This document shows positions 23,400-35,915 of a stretch of DNA of 64,000 nucleotides, piece by piece. The notes beneath the pieces were generated by a model. That model was not told the DNA's origin, made no database searches, and saw only the letters and a list, made by a program, of their open reading frames with translations. The DNA lies in contig QRFJ01000047.1 of NCBI GenBank assembly GCA_006176705.1, positions 1,895,775 through 1,959,774 of the forward strand, written 5' to 3'. Source of the DNA: Cocos nucifera. Lineage: Eukaryota > Streptophyta > Magnoliopsida > Arecales > Arecaceae. The translations under genes were made by a program, and so were the position numbers. How positions within the stretch are numbered: position 1 is the stretch's first letter; the number at the start of each line of letters is the position of its first letter.

Positions 23400-24130
23400 C
23401 TCGCGGACACCGTCCACTTGGAGCAGTACGGACGGCCACAACCTGGATCTAATACGGCAGGGGTGGGAGATGGGAGGGAGGCGGCGGGAGGAAGGAAAAG
23501 GGTTTTGGTGGTCATGCAGAGCAGGGTGCGATGCAGATGGCGATGGGGCAGTGCCGCGGTGGGGATGGCACGAACGACCGCAACCTGGGCCTTGCGGCGG
23601 GGGCGGGGGTGGGGGGCGGTGGAAGGAAGAGAAGGAAAGGAAAAAAAAGAAAAAAAAAAAGGCGTTGCCTCCTCCTCCTTGCAGGGGAGCGGTCGCGCGG
23701 TTTGGGGGAGGCGATGGAGGCCAAGGAGGGTGGAGGGGTTTTGGTGCATGGAGCAGGGGAGGGGAGGGGGTTGGTGGTGCAGAGCGGGGAAGAAAGGGAA
23801 GGGTTTGGTGGTCGTAAGAGGGAGTGTGCGCAGTGATGGATGCGGTGCAGACTGGTGGGGGTGCATGTAGGGCGGCATGGATGGCCAAATAGGGCTCATT
23901 GTGAGAGTGAGAGGTTGGGGGATACGCAGCAAGAGCAAGGGAAGGAGAGAAAAAAAATAAGAAAAAAAAAGAGAAAGAGGAAAGAAAATAATAATAATAA
24001 TTTAAAATATTTTTAAAATTAAAAAATATAATATTTTAAAAATAAAAGTAAGGGAGGGATAAGGGATGAAAATAATATTTTTTTAAAAAAATATTATTTT
24101 TTAAAAATATTATAAAAAATAATTTATATT
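23400..24130. repeat. Purine/G-rich segment followed by AT-rich palindromic DNA
   Basis: About 500 bp of G/A-rich plus strand (with C/T complement) keeps frames open on both strands, then an AT-rich block containing AATAATATTTTTTTAAAAAAATATT. Composition and layout resemble the purine-rich arms of the foldback element at 1254-3641. The AGGGATAAGGGATGAAAATA block near 24055 has a relative near 26650 (AAGGATAAGAGATAAAAATA). It is likely a transposon-derived segment. The ORFs are low-complexity and not genes. Confidence 0.4.
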
Positions 24131-24146
24131 AAAAATTATGTTTCAA

Positions 24147-26598
24147 TGTCAATCATCAGTCTGTTGATGGTTGAGATATTGTAATTAATTTATTAATTAA
24201 TAAAAAATATTTTAGCATCTTTTTTCACCATAAATTTACATCTTCTAATGAACTCCATTATTATGATGAAGTTCTTAGGACTATTTAATTTCGATAAAAA
24301 AAAGATTTATCGATTAGTCCTTAAATTTGTTCACGATCAAATGATAGGCTATTAATTAGGATGACAGCGTCTATGGAGCATAGGTCACTATATGCCATAT
24401 AGGTTGGTTGTTCTCTTAATCAAGGAGTATGGAGATACTGGTATGGCATACAGATGAGATATATGGGTACATCGTCATTGAACTTGATCAACTTCAGAGC
24501 ATTCTGCTGTCAAAAATGTCTTTGATGGGATATAAGTTTAAGTATCCCTTAGACTTGAGATCACCTCAGTGACTTGCAAGCAACTCATTGTGCTTTGGTA
24601 CCGGACTAACTAAATTTCTAATTCAGCAATGAAAGGCTTTTGGGCATAGTCAAGTACTTATGAAGTCGGAGTATGATCAAGATGAAATTGACCACTCTAA
24701 GAGTTGGAGAAGAATGTATCACTGTATTTCAATATAACAAAATCTTGATCAGGATAATCCATCAGATGGATTTGATATTTTAAAATACAATATGGACAAC
24801 ATGATCAGAGTTGACAGTTGAACTCTGAGATGTCCTAAGAGCATTATAGTCAAAGGGATGAATTATATGAAAAATATATTCGCATGGATTCTAAGGATAG
24901 TGTTCTACACCTTTCGACCTATCCGATCGTCGAATATCATTACTAGATGGTCATTTTAATTGGTACAGAAATTTATTTTTATACTATCGACTTAGGTTCG
25001 GATCTATGAGGTCACATACATTGGAGTTCACATTCCGATCAGATGGTTGATCAGCGATTTAGAATCATTTTAGGGTTAAACGATCAATACGATTGATGTT
25101 TGACCTAGTGTAAGTGTTATAAGAGGATCGATTAGCAATTCGATTGCTAATTGACTTAATTTGATTAAGCCAGAAGGTTGAAATTAAGTCTAGTTAAATA
25201 TGATTTAATTAGATTTAGTTTAGGCTTGATTGGATCAATTTCAATTAGCTTATTGGATAAGTCAAGTGCAAGGAAGAACTAGTCTTAGTCTAACTAGAAC
25301 TCGGATCAACCCAATTTTTTAATTTGATTAAAAAATTAAATTAAAATTAAATTTGATTTAATCTAATTTAATTAAGTCTTTAAATGGGTTAGAGCCTTAT
25401 TTAATTGGATTGGTTTATTCTTATTTTTATTTGGTCAAAAGACCTTGTTTGACAAAGTCAAAATAGGAGTCCTAGTGTGACTAGGACTCCCTATTCCTTG
25501 CACCATCTAATCCTCACACCCCTCCCTTTTCTCTTTGTATTTTTACTAAATAATCTCCATGCCCAAGGTTTCTCATGCCTCCCTTCTCTTTTTTTTTTCA
25601 TATGGAAGTTTGTTGGAAGACCAAGTCAAAAGGAGAATTAGTTTTGCTTAAGGATTCTATGAGATAGAATTCTTGTCAACCAAAACTCTTTTCATAAGTG
25701 TGCCGACCCATCCTTCCTTATTTTCTTCAATTTTCATGATAAAAGAGGATATTTTTTTTGTACGCCTCCCTTGCTGGTCCACGGTAGAAAAAATGGTGGG
25801 GGCGTCCAACTCCCCAACAACTTTTCTTATTTGATCCTTCCTAGTCTAGGTTTTTGACCTAATTTGGACTCTGTATATCTCTTTATTTAAAAAAAAAATT
25901 TTATTAAAATTTTTATAAATTGTAGACATTTGAGAGACCTCTTTGGTATAGAAAAATCAAAGAAAAATTCATTTGAGTTGTGGAGATATTGAAAACACAA
26001 ATCAGGATGTCTAGAAAAAGAACAAAGAAGAAGTAGAGGGTCTTCTTCTAAGGTTTTTGTTCTAGATCACTTCCTCCCTTTTTGTGAGCTTTTAAGAGGT
26101 GTCTCAGCATCACAAATCTTCCTCTTTTTTTCTAATATTTTGGAGTATCCAAGTTTCGAAGAAGAAAGCATCGGAACAACCATCGAAGAGAGATCGGTAC
26201 AGTGCTAGCATACTGTGCTAATTTTCTGCATCAGGATCTCTGATCGTGTTCGTGGACTCGTATGGACGACTCTTAGAGGCCGAACGCATATGCAGCTCAT
26301 GACTTCATCCTCAAGCTCAGATCAGTAATTTAGAACGTCTAACTTGCTCAAGTAATAGATCTGATCTATTAACTTCATACCTGCATTTAATATAGTGTAC
26401 ATCTAGGTTGATTTGATCAATCTTTTTTTTCTTGTTTGATATTAATTTTTGATTTAATATCATGCCTTGATCATGTAATAGATCTAAGATCTAGATATTT
26501 ACATATTTATTTAAATAAATATTTAATTTATTTAATTCTTTCGCAGCATGATCTTGAAAAAGTTTCAAGATCTACTCGTGAAATCCTAGATCTGGTTT
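24147..26598 (+). mobile_element. Probable copia-type solo LTR (about 2.45 kb, plus orientation)
   Basis: There is no coding sequence. Its layout parallels the reverse complement of the 8541-10817 LTR. A TG-starting edge leads into ATTGTAATTAAT, a middle of stress-promoter-like unique sequence follows, and the end is CGCAGCATGATCTTG...CCTAGATCTGG, rich in AGATCT motifs. No pol lies on either side, so it reads as a solo LTR. A clean target duplication was not found. The boundaries are approximate. Confidence 0.42.
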
Positions 26599-26599
26599 C

Positions 26600-29500
26600 T
26601 TTATTTTAAAATTTTAAAAAAATAATATTTAAAAAATAAAAATAGCTGAAGGATAAGAGATAAAAATAATATTTTTTTTAAATATTATTTTTAAAAAATA
26701 AAATATAATAATAATAATAATTTTTAAAAATACTAATTTATTATTATTTTAAAAAATAATATATCATTTTCTAATTTTAAAAATAATAATATACTAATTT
26801 ATTTTTTAAAAAATAATAGTTTTATTATTTTTAAAAAATAATATTTTTTGAAATCTGAATTGATCCATCAGATCAGATTTAATAAATTATACACAAACAG
26901 GATACAGTTCTCTATCGATTTAAAAGTTAAATTTCTGCATTTAATAGTCTTCAAAAATTTATAAGATACTAATGATGAATTATATTACTTTTCATTTTTC
27001 TATCTTTTCTTTCGAATTTTTATCTTCCTTGGTTGGGAAGATGGTGGCGGGGGTACCGGGGGCGAGTAAAGGGGTGAGCGGCAGAACCATGCCCTTCCTT
27101 CTCTGAAAGAAAGATAATTTTGATAGTATCTTTTCTAATTTTTTTTAAATTTTTTTATGATTATTATTTATTTGGTGTTCAGTTAGTTCTTTGGATTATT
27201 TAAATAATTGAGAATGGTGGTGTTTTGAGCATTCAAAGGGCAAAGAATCAAGAAAAGTTGTGCTATTTTTTTTTTTGTTGATCTAAAATCTATCAAAATG
27301 ATGAACTAATTTTAATTTTTTATTTACTATCTTACTGCATTAATATTTTCTAAAATCAGATAAGGTTGTAAATCTTTTCTTAAATGATGGTTTCTTTTGG
27401 GATTAGAAGGCTGTGATATTGTAAGCAGCAACCTCCTATGATCTTGATGAGAAAAAATTAATCATAATTTTTTTAAATATTTTTTAGCAAAATTTTTTTA
27501 ACCCATTTAAGCTTTCATATCCATTAAATAATCTATCAATGAAAGTGAAGAGCTGCTGCAAGCACCGCAGCAATTCTTTCAAAATCCTCTCAGATGATGT
27601 TTTTATACTACAAAACTGATGAGAGGCTCTCCTAAATATATTCTCTCCTACTTTCCTCGTCACTACCTCCTGTGGATCTTCATCATTGAAAAAGAGAAAA
27701 AAAATTGAATTGCCTATATATGAAAAGATTTGATCTTTTAAATTTTTTAATATTTTATTATTTTTATTGATTTTTTTTTATTTTTTCTTAATTTTTATTA
27801 TACTTTTTCTATTCATGGAAGTGTCAATCGGATAGGAGGCTCGAAGCGGGTGAATAAAAAAATTTAGATCCATCTCAATTGGATGGAAGGTTTGGAGCAG
27901 ATGAGGTAACTTTTTTCTCCCTCTCTATAAAATTTATTAAAATATATTATTTTTTATAAATTATTTATTATTATTTGGTAGTTAAAAATTTATTATTATC
28001 TTAATATTGATTTGATTGCATGATTAGATAGCTTGAAGGTAATTAAATGATGAAAAAAGTTATTAGTATAGATTTTATTTAATAATTATAGGTCCTACTA
28101 TCTCAAAGTCCAATAATAAAAATAATATTTATGGTATCAATAATTTTTTTAAAAAATTTTTTAAATTTTTTATATTGATATATTTTTAAGAAAAAATAGC
28201 TACTATGAAAGCATTTCGTCCAAATTGAATGCTTTATTCTTTTTTCTTTGGATTGATTTAGACTCATCAATTTTAAACTTTTAGTTATTATAGAACAAAA
28301 AGAAAGTACCATTTTAAATAAGTACCAATGTTCCATTTTGATTATGGAAAGTCAGTTACTATGAAAAAATTTTCTATGATGAGACAATAACTATTTATGA
28401 AGGAGTGCTCATAAAAAAAGATAAATATTATTATTTTTATTATTTTTATTATCTAATAGCAAAAAATTTTAGAAGTCATTCATAAATTCATTATGTATTC
28501 TATTCACCAACTTATGTTTATATATATATATTTTTTTTAGGATCTACAGTAAGTTTAGAAGATGGGAGTGCTGAGTGCTTTTCAATATTTTATACCAATT
28601 CTGCGAAGTTAGTTACAATAAAATAATTTTATCTTTTTTCAGTATTTTGCTTTTGACTAATGCTTATCTTTTATTTGTATATTATTGATGCTTATTAATT
28701 ATCAAGAGTAATACTATTTTTTTTTAATTATTGTACATGAATGTTGAAATTAAAATGATGAATACATTTGGAGGAATTAAATAGTATCTTTCTTCGTTAT
28801 TATTTGAACATATCTTAGAACCAAATTTGATCTAATAAATCATAAAAATTTTTTGTCATTTGAAATATACAATGTAAAATCTGATCTGAAATTTTGAATG
28901 AGCTATGTATGTGAGTACATATTATTTAAATTTTTTTATATATTTATTTATAGGATACTAATAATGTACGAATATTAGTATATGATATATTTAATTAGTG
29001 CGTTATATTTGATGAGGACAGAAAGATTCTATATTTATTGTACTTGATATCTTATTTAAAACTTATTTTTAAATTTTTTCTATATTTTACATAATATTTG
29101 GTTAGAAAAAATTTAGTTTTTTTGGATCTTTTTATGCATGAATTTTCTAATTATAAATAAATATATGGATCATGAAATCCATATTAATTTTGATCATGAA
29201 AGAAAAATCATCTGAGAATGCTTTCATATTAATTTACCATTTAATCCAAAATAAATAAATAATCTAATTTTCAAAATAGTTTTGTATTTTATAATTATTC
29301 TTTTTTGAATTTTTTAGATTGATTTAAGAATTTATGTCTAAATGTATAAATATATAGATTTATTATATATAGTTGAAAAAATATTTAAAAATTAAAAAAA
29401 TTGATTGTATTAATAGGATGACACTAATTCATCAAAAGAATATATTTTTTAATATTTTAAGATTAATTTTATGATTTTATATATAGATTTATTATATATG

Positions 29501-29870
29501 GTCCGAAAAATATGCAAAGATCAATATAAATAAAATTGATAATTTTTGTTATATGAAATTATAATATATGCATGTATATTATTAAAAAATAAATTATAAA
29601 TTATAAATTATAAATTATTTTTTAATTAATTTTAATATTTAATATTAAATATTTAAAATTATGGATTATTTCTTCAATCATTTTGATTCGTATTGTATTA
29701 TGAAACTCAATTTAGTAATATTCTAATAAAGTATTTTAATATTTATTTTTTTTTAGATGGAAGAGTTATGATAGATAAAGACTAGTTCAATGGCTAATAA
29801 AAATATTATATTATATTATATAAAAATTTATATATTGATAAAATATTTTAAATATTTATTTTGACTCAAG
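26600..29870. other. AT-rich intergenic DNA, probable Helitron body in its right part
   Basis: Composition is strongly AT-rich. A short G-rich patch (about 27035-27090) resembles 23400-23900. No Rep/helicase coding sequence is present. The right portion ends in the Helitron-like terminus at 29881-29905; the matching 5' TC end was not located. Confidence 0.4.
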
Positions 29871-29880
29871 ATAAATTTCA

Positions 29881-29905
29881 CCGCGAAGCGCGGATTATAC
29901 ACTAG
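29881..29905 (+). mobile_element. Helitron-like 3' terminus
   Basis: A GC hairpin, CCGCG-AAG-CGCGG (29881-29893), is followed after 8 bases by CTAG and then T. Helitrons end in a short GC hairpin about 10 bp before a CTRR terminus and insert between A and T. The element extends leftward on the plus strand and is non-autonomous, because no helicase was seen. Confidence 0.68.
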
Positions 29906-31630
29906 TCAAGCATGAAGGCCCTATGACCGGACCGGGTTTTATTTTTGACATGAAAGAATGATTCACCTTCCCTCTTACAAATCTATTGTTGGATTGCATA
30001 ATCATTTCAAAATCTATGCAAATATATTACTAAAAATATTTATAATGCTTTAAGATCTGCATAAAATATGACCAATAAAAGAGGGTTGATCATTCTTTCA
30101 TTCATACAAAAGTTACAATCCGAACCCATGAAAGTTACCCTCCTAACAAGTAGCAGCCACAAACAGCATTCCCTCAAAAGGAAAAAAAGAAAAAAAAAAA
30201 AAAGTAGCAGCCATAAACAGTGATCACTCCTCTAGGGAGTAGAAGCCCGGACCATAGTCACCAGGTTCACTGAGCCCTCACCGCCGAGCATGGACAAAGG
30301 TCTTTTTCTCTAGATGGCGCATTTCCGTCGGTCATGGTGCTTGGCCACCTTTGTGTTCACAAGATCAATGGCAAGTTTATCGTTCATGGTTACGTGCTAA
30401 CTATATGCAGGATCGTGTTCGGGATAATTTTGATGGGCATGAACCTGATCTTGTATAACTAATGGCGGTGCAGTCATGCACCGAGCAGTTTGAGTTAGAT
30501 ATTTTTGGAGATACACTATCCAAGGATCGAACTCAAAAATCTTTGGTTGCTAGAGATGGAGACATGATTACTTTAACATGAAACAAATATGTCAGTACGA
30601 AGTTCTAACTTGACAATGTGGGGGACATTTTAGATTTATGGTTCGGATTGCATCTTTCGAATGCTTCATCCTTTTTTATGATATACACCGTTGACTGCAC
30701 GATAACTACTACAAGATCTATAGAGACGGTAAAAGGAAGGGCTCGAAATGTTTGAGATCTGCGTGAGACATTATCCAATAATTAATGTCCTAAAAAAAAA
30801 TCAATTGTTCTCTCATGCAAAAGATTCAACGAAAATCATGAATTTAACTCCTACCTAGAAAAAAAAAAAAAAAATCCCAACGTTGCACAATCATGTAAAT
30901 ATTAGTCCAATGCCCCTCTAACAAAAGCCTACAGCGGTCTGAATTAGAGATTGGCAATTTTATCCGAACTATCAAATATCCGATCCAATTCGATTTGAAT
31001 GGAACATGTTTTATCCAAATCGATTAAAATTCAGAATGGATATGAATTTTAAAAAAAATATTCGAAGCAGATTCAAATCGGATATGGATAATAGTATATC
31101 TCGATCCAAATTCAATCCGATATAATTTTAATACATATTTTTCATTCAAAATTATAATAATTTTATATTATTTATATGTATCCGATTTGATCCAATCCAA
31201 TCAATTTTTTTTATATATTTGATTCGATTCGATTTATATCTCTACTTGATCCGATCCGATCTGATCTAAAATGGATATGGGACGAATATGAGTATAAAAT
31301 TTTTATTTATATATAAATTAATTTAAATATCTGATTTATATTTAATTTATTACTATTTTTGGTTTGAATTAGGTCTAACCAGTAGCCAGATCATTTCATT
31401 TTCAAAAGACAGCACGGGAGACGGAGGACATTTCTATCGCGCAACGCGGGCGGACAACTCTCTTCACTAAATCCACCCTTGCCCACCCAGGGATACTCTA
31501 TTGCGCGTGGTGGACTCCACCCAATATTTTAGCCTGTCGGCCCAACGCTCGCCACCCAAACAAAGAAAAGAAAGCTTCCGGACAAATCGTGAGCGAGACA
31601 ACTCTTATCAATAGAGAAGATAGAAATAAC
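29906..31630. other. Intergenic DNA with a TCCGAT-rich patch
   Basis: No gene is recognised. At about 30950-31290 degenerate ATCCGATC/GATTCGAT motifs recur. Around 30640-30700 a CTGCATCTTTCG-like motif resembles one at 60490, suggesting a dispersed short repeat. Confidence 0.45.
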
Positions 31631-31635
31631 TCTTA

Positions 31636-32220
31636 GAAACCGTTTGACTGAAGTACGTCAGATTATAAAATAATTTAATAATTTATAAAAATTATTTATT
31701 TTAAAAAATAATTATAAAAAAAATTTATTATATTTAATTGATAAAAAAATTATTTTAAAAAATAATATCAAAAAAAATTATTATATTTGATTGAAGATAA
31801 TCCTATATGAAAATATGATAAAATTTATAAATATATTTTTTAATATAAAATAAATTTTAATATTAATATTATTATTTTTAATTAATTTTTATATGATGAC
31901 TATAATCACGTGATTCTTTACATAATAGCATCTCTATTTTAATTTTTTTATAAAAAAATTTTATTAAATAAAATTTAAAAAATATTAAAATAAAATTAAT
32001 GATAATATATGTAGTTTTATTAGAAATATTTTTGTCAAACATGAATTACCATCACTCAAAAATTTATTAAATATCAATCCTCCTGATATTTATTTTATCA
32101 TCTTTCTGAAAAATAAGTATGGAATTCATCAATTTTTTTATCATCTTTTTATTTTATTTTTTATTTTAAATATGTTAATTATTTTTTCATATTAAATTAT
32201 CTTCTATCAAATAATTTTTT
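31636..32220. mobile_element. Possible degraded MITE
   Basis: An AT-rich block starts with CCGTTTGACTGAAG and ends with a rough reverse match (TTATTTGATAGAAG on the opposite strand). The ends are weak and no duplication was confirmed. Confidence 0.22.
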
Positions 32221-32382
32221 AATTAAAATATTTAAAATTTTTTAAAATATTTATTTAAATTTTTTTTAAAATAGAGAGAGGTATCTTTAAAATTGATTTT
32301 AAATTGAGGGGGCGTTTTTAATTTTTTTTTTTTTGTAGGGTCATGCCACCATTTCAATAATTTTTTTTTTTCTTTTCTTTTA

Positions 32383-32855
32383 AGTAACGTAGCGAGTAAG
32401 GTACTTCCCCAAGGTTATCGTCCTACAACGGAAGAGAGAGAGAGAGAGAGAGAGTATTACAGTGCGCTACAACGGGAGGGATGAAATTCTAGTGGAGCCC
32501 GCTTTATGACCGTACAAGTACAAGCGGTGACAAGGGGTTATTATCCTACAGAAGGGAGTTATATTAGATTATAACAAAAGGGCTGAAAGTCTGGTGGAGG
32601 ACGCTTTATGACCTCATAAATAATTACAAGGGGTAACAGGGGTTACTACGGAAGGGGACGAAGGGAGAGCGTACATATTACGGTCAACAACAATAAATGG
32701 GATGCAAAGTCTGGTGGAGACTGATTTGTGACTTTACAAGGTAATATGGGGTTACGGTCTTACGAAAAGGGATAGAGAGAGTCGTGTGTATAGATACGGA
32801 GACGATGATCCAGAAACGGCTGAAGGATTGATAAATTAGTGCCTCTTTTCTGATG
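32383..32855. repeat. Tandem repeat array, block A (period about 100-120 bp)
   Basis: About three diverged units are present, recognisable by GCTTTATGACC (32501, 32603, and a degraded copy near 32722), each preceded by GAAAGTCTGGTGGAG and followed by GGGGTTA...CCTAC. A (GA)n run lies inside the first unit (about 32430-32453). It continues as blocks B (35735) and C (42313). Confidence 0.75.
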
Positions 32856-32998
32856 GGTAGAATTGCTCTAGTAAGATTCATATTTAGTTTCATATCGATC
32901 TATCTTTTCTTAAATTCAATTTTACCCAACATTATGGTAGAATTGCTCTAGTAAGATTCATATCGATCTATCTTTTCTTAAATTCAATTTTACCCAAA
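32856..32998. repeat. Tandem duplication, about 65-80 bp units
   Basis: GGTAGAATTGCTCTAGTAAG occurs at 32856 and again at 32936. Both copies continue through CATATCGATCTATC to TTTTACCCAA. The copies differ by a small internal insertion. It marks the left edge of the LINE-related insert in the array. Confidence 0.88.
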
Positions 32999-33382
32999 TA
33001 TTTTAGAGCTTTCCATGGAGGTTGTGCCTTAGAGATAGAGATGGTGTGCATCTTTTGATGTGAAAAATTGTATACCGAGAGATGGAAGATTTGACGTTCC
33101 ATATGAGAGGCTTTAATTGTTCATCATGTATCCAAGTTTCTACTGGATCTACTGAACTTGTGAAGCACAATGATGAGGACCAAATACGAATCATGGACTA
33201 TGGATGAGGCGATTCAGGTTAGCTAGGGTGCCTCCTTTTAGAGAAAAATTGGTGCGCATGCCGATATTTCAAACGAGATGGCTGGTAGATGGTTAATCTA
33301 TGAGCCTCCTGTAAGACCCATGGGTTGACGATCTACCTTTGAGTCAATAAACAACTTTCATCAGCTCTGAGGAAATGGACTT
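32999..33382 (+). mobile_element. LINE remnant, part upstream of the solo LTR
   Basis: This joins with 34525-35725 once the solo LTR (33383-34524) and one copy of its GACTT duplication are removed. It lies between array blocks A and B. Its own frames are broken and no domain is clear in this part, so assignment rests on continuity with the recognisable LINE coding remnant downstream. Confidence 0.45.
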
Positions 33383-34524
33383 TGTTGGTGCAGAAACTGA
33401 TCATCGCCGGAGGTCGCTGGAGTCAAGACCGCTGAAGTCGCACCGGGGACCTGCAAAACAAAGTCCCATCCGGAGCCGATGGAGGGTGGCTCCGGCAGGA
33501 CCCTCCGACGCTCAAGTCAGCTCTGGCCAATAGGAATGGAGTGCTCGAGAATGAGTTCCGAAGCTTAGAGAAGAAGAGGAGAGCTTAGAGATCAGAGAGA
33601 TTAGCCTTAGCGTATCTGGAGGGTCCTTTTTATAGTGGAGCTTGATGGTGATAACTACAGCCGCGTGCTGGCAGGCCGCTCGAGGTTCGACGGAGTCAGT
33701 CTCATGGGATGGTGCCGTGTACGGTGGATTGATGGTAATGATATCGTGTGCGACGGATTGATGGTGACAGCCATCGCCGCCTGACAGTGGGTCGCTATCG
33801 CTTACGGCGAACTGATGGCGATGACTGCAGAGCCAGCCGAATGATGGGTTAGAGGCCTTTGTCGTGTGCCCATTTTAGAGGAGTTCGAACTCCTGAAGAG
33901 GAAGCTTGGAAGGAGTTCGGCTCCCATAGACATCTGACCGGAGGTATGCAGCTAAGGCTCGGCTGCTGGAGAGTTCGGTAGGAGCTTGGTCGGCCGAAGT
34001 TCGATCGAAGGACGATCGCTGAGGAGTTCGATCGCTGAGAGGTCCGAAAAAGCTCGGCTGAGGCCCGGTTGAAGGACTTCGACTGCTGGGCGGCTCGGTC
34101 AAGGCTCGTCCGCTGAGGAATTTGGTCCCTGAAAATTCGAAGCTCGACCGTTGGAGAGTTCGGCCTACCGTTGAATTTTGGCCGAGGATTGACCGCTGGA
34201 GGGTTCGATGGGAGCTCGATCGGCCGAAGTTCGAGACGACCGCTGAGGAGTTCGGACGTCGGGGGATTCCGTTAAAGCTTGGCCGCTCGGAGTCTAAGGA
34301 GCTCAGCCGCTAAGTAGCTCGGCCAACTGAAGGGGTTCGGTCTTGACGTTGGGAGTCTGAAGAAGCTCGGCAGCTAACTAGTTCGGCTGGCTGAACGGGT
34401 TGGAAGAAGCTCGACCGCTGGAAGTTCGGCTGAAGCCCGTCTGTCGAAGCTCTTCTGCGGCTACTAGTTGCATTAGGCTGGGCATCGAGCTAGACTTCGG
34501 CTGGAGCGGAATTTTTCTTCAACA
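33383..34524 (+). mobile_element. Solo LTR, 1142 bp, with perfect 5-bp target duplication
   Basis: The LTR starts TGTTGGTGCAGAAA, ends TTCTTCAACA, and is flanked on both sides by GACTT (33378-33382 and 34525-34529). Its first 250 bp contain GGTGGCTCCGG, GGACCCTCCGACG, GTATCTGGAGGGTCC and a TTTTTATAG TATA-like site. The same order recurs in the inverted LTR pair at 53622-57730. The second half carries degenerate GAGTTCGG/GCTCGGC motifs that are expanded in that pair. Solo LTRs arise by recombination between the two LTRs of one element. The family is probably Ty3/gypsy (inference). Confidence 0.9.
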
Positions 34525-35725
34525 GACTTCATGAGGACTTGCGATCTTCTCCATGTAGATGACAGTGGTTGGGATCGATCTAGTGATTGTAGCTCGTCTC
34601 TTTGAAGAGATGGGAAGCAAGTGCTAGCCCGACCAATTTCACTCCATGGTAGTTACGATGTCCGCGTCTAGAGACACTCTTACACCTTGATGGTCTTGAT
34701 GGCTAATCTTCATCGATTATACCAAAGAGGGCTAACTAGGCGACTGGATGTCGAGGGTGTTTGGCAAATCAGAATGCACCTAAGGATGAATCTTTTTCTA
34801 TGGAAGGTGGCCTAGGGTTGGCTCCCAACTAGATTCATTCTAAGGGATCGAGGTATCGATATCTAGCCGGCTTGCCCATATTGCGGTTTGGAGGATGAGA
34901 GAATGGAGTACATCTTATTCTTGTGCCCAAGGGCTAGATAGGTTTGGCATTTAACGATGTTGCATCAGTAGTCATTTAGGCTAAGGCTCCAGCTCAGATA
35001 TTCTTGGAGTTCTTTAATGCTGGGGGCAATGTGCCTAATGCCACAGGTATCCATATAACCTACACTGCTCGTCATATCTAGCTGACTAGGAATAGCGTAG
35101 TGTTCAAGTGTAGGAGGTGCTCAGCAAGACTCATTCTGAAGAAAGCTCTGATCTTGACTGCGGAGCTAACTGATGTGACCTCCAAGCCCCCAAAGACTTG
35201 AGACTTCCATCCTGGTTGTGTAGCGACCAACGGGTGTTTATTATTTGGGAGCTCCTCCTTTGAGATATCTAAAGATCAATTTTGATAACAGTATCAGAGG
35301 CAGATATAGTGAGATGGGCTTTGTGATCTATAGGTCTGACTCCAGATTGATAGCGATCGAGGGAGCCATTTGTTTGAGCCCATGATTTCTGAGGTGGAGC
35401 TTCAAGCTGTTTGGGCATGGATCATGTATGCCTGACAGATCTTGGGAGCTAACCATCTAGTCATTGAGGGTGACTCAATCATGATAATGACTTGGATATA
35501 GAGTTGCATGTAAGGAGACTTCGCTAACCTTCTTTTGTAAGATATCTTGATTCCATTATCTAGATGCATGGCATGTGTGACTAGACATGTCTTCTAAAAC
35601 TATAGTTGATTGGATGGTAGCTTATGTAGCAGAGCACTCAGGAGGTTCTCTTTAGTTTAGGATGGAGTTATCCTTGGACCACTCAGGAATAATATTTTAT
35701 TTTTTGACTCTTTTGAATATATTCA
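34525..35725 (+). pseudogene. LINE remnant: zinc-binding RT region and RNase H
   Basis: From about 34740 the plus-strand translation reads like the zinc-binding domain that ends plant LINE reverse transcriptases: LFLWKVAWGWLPT, then CPYCGLEDERMEYILFLCP. From about 35275 an RNase H-like segment follows: GFVIYRSDSRLIAIEGA, EVELQAVWAW, ANHLVIEGDS. Stops and shifts break both. The domain order is known for plant LINEs. It inserted into the tandem array and later received the solo LTR. Confidence 0.78.
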
Positions 35726-35734
35726 TACAAAAAT

Positions 35735-35915
35735 TATTTGAATAGAAGGGATAGAAGTCTAGTAGAGGCCGCTTTATGACCATGGAAGTGTGTGCACGCA
35801 AGAGATAACAAGGAATTACAATTCTATATAAGGGGATGGCAGAGAGAGGATGCATATCACAATGAACTACAATAGGGTTTAGCAGGGGACCTTTTATGAC
35901 CAGACAAGTAAATAC
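35735..35915. repeat. Tandem repeat array, block B
   Basis: Two units are present (GCTTTATGAC at 35771; CTTTTATGACC at 35891; period 120). The second unit is interrupted at AATAC (35911-35915) by the copia element, and its remainder resumes at 42313. Confidence 0.82.

Noticed and set aside
23334..23938. Several 100-193-residue frames on both strands
   Set aside because: Pro/Gly/Arg low-complexity frames kept open by purine-strand bias; overlapping frames on both strands cannot all be genes and none shows a motif.
30950..31290. TCCGAT-rich patch considered as a telomere-like or satellite array
   Set aside because: Motif spacing is irregular and degenerate, with no fixed period.
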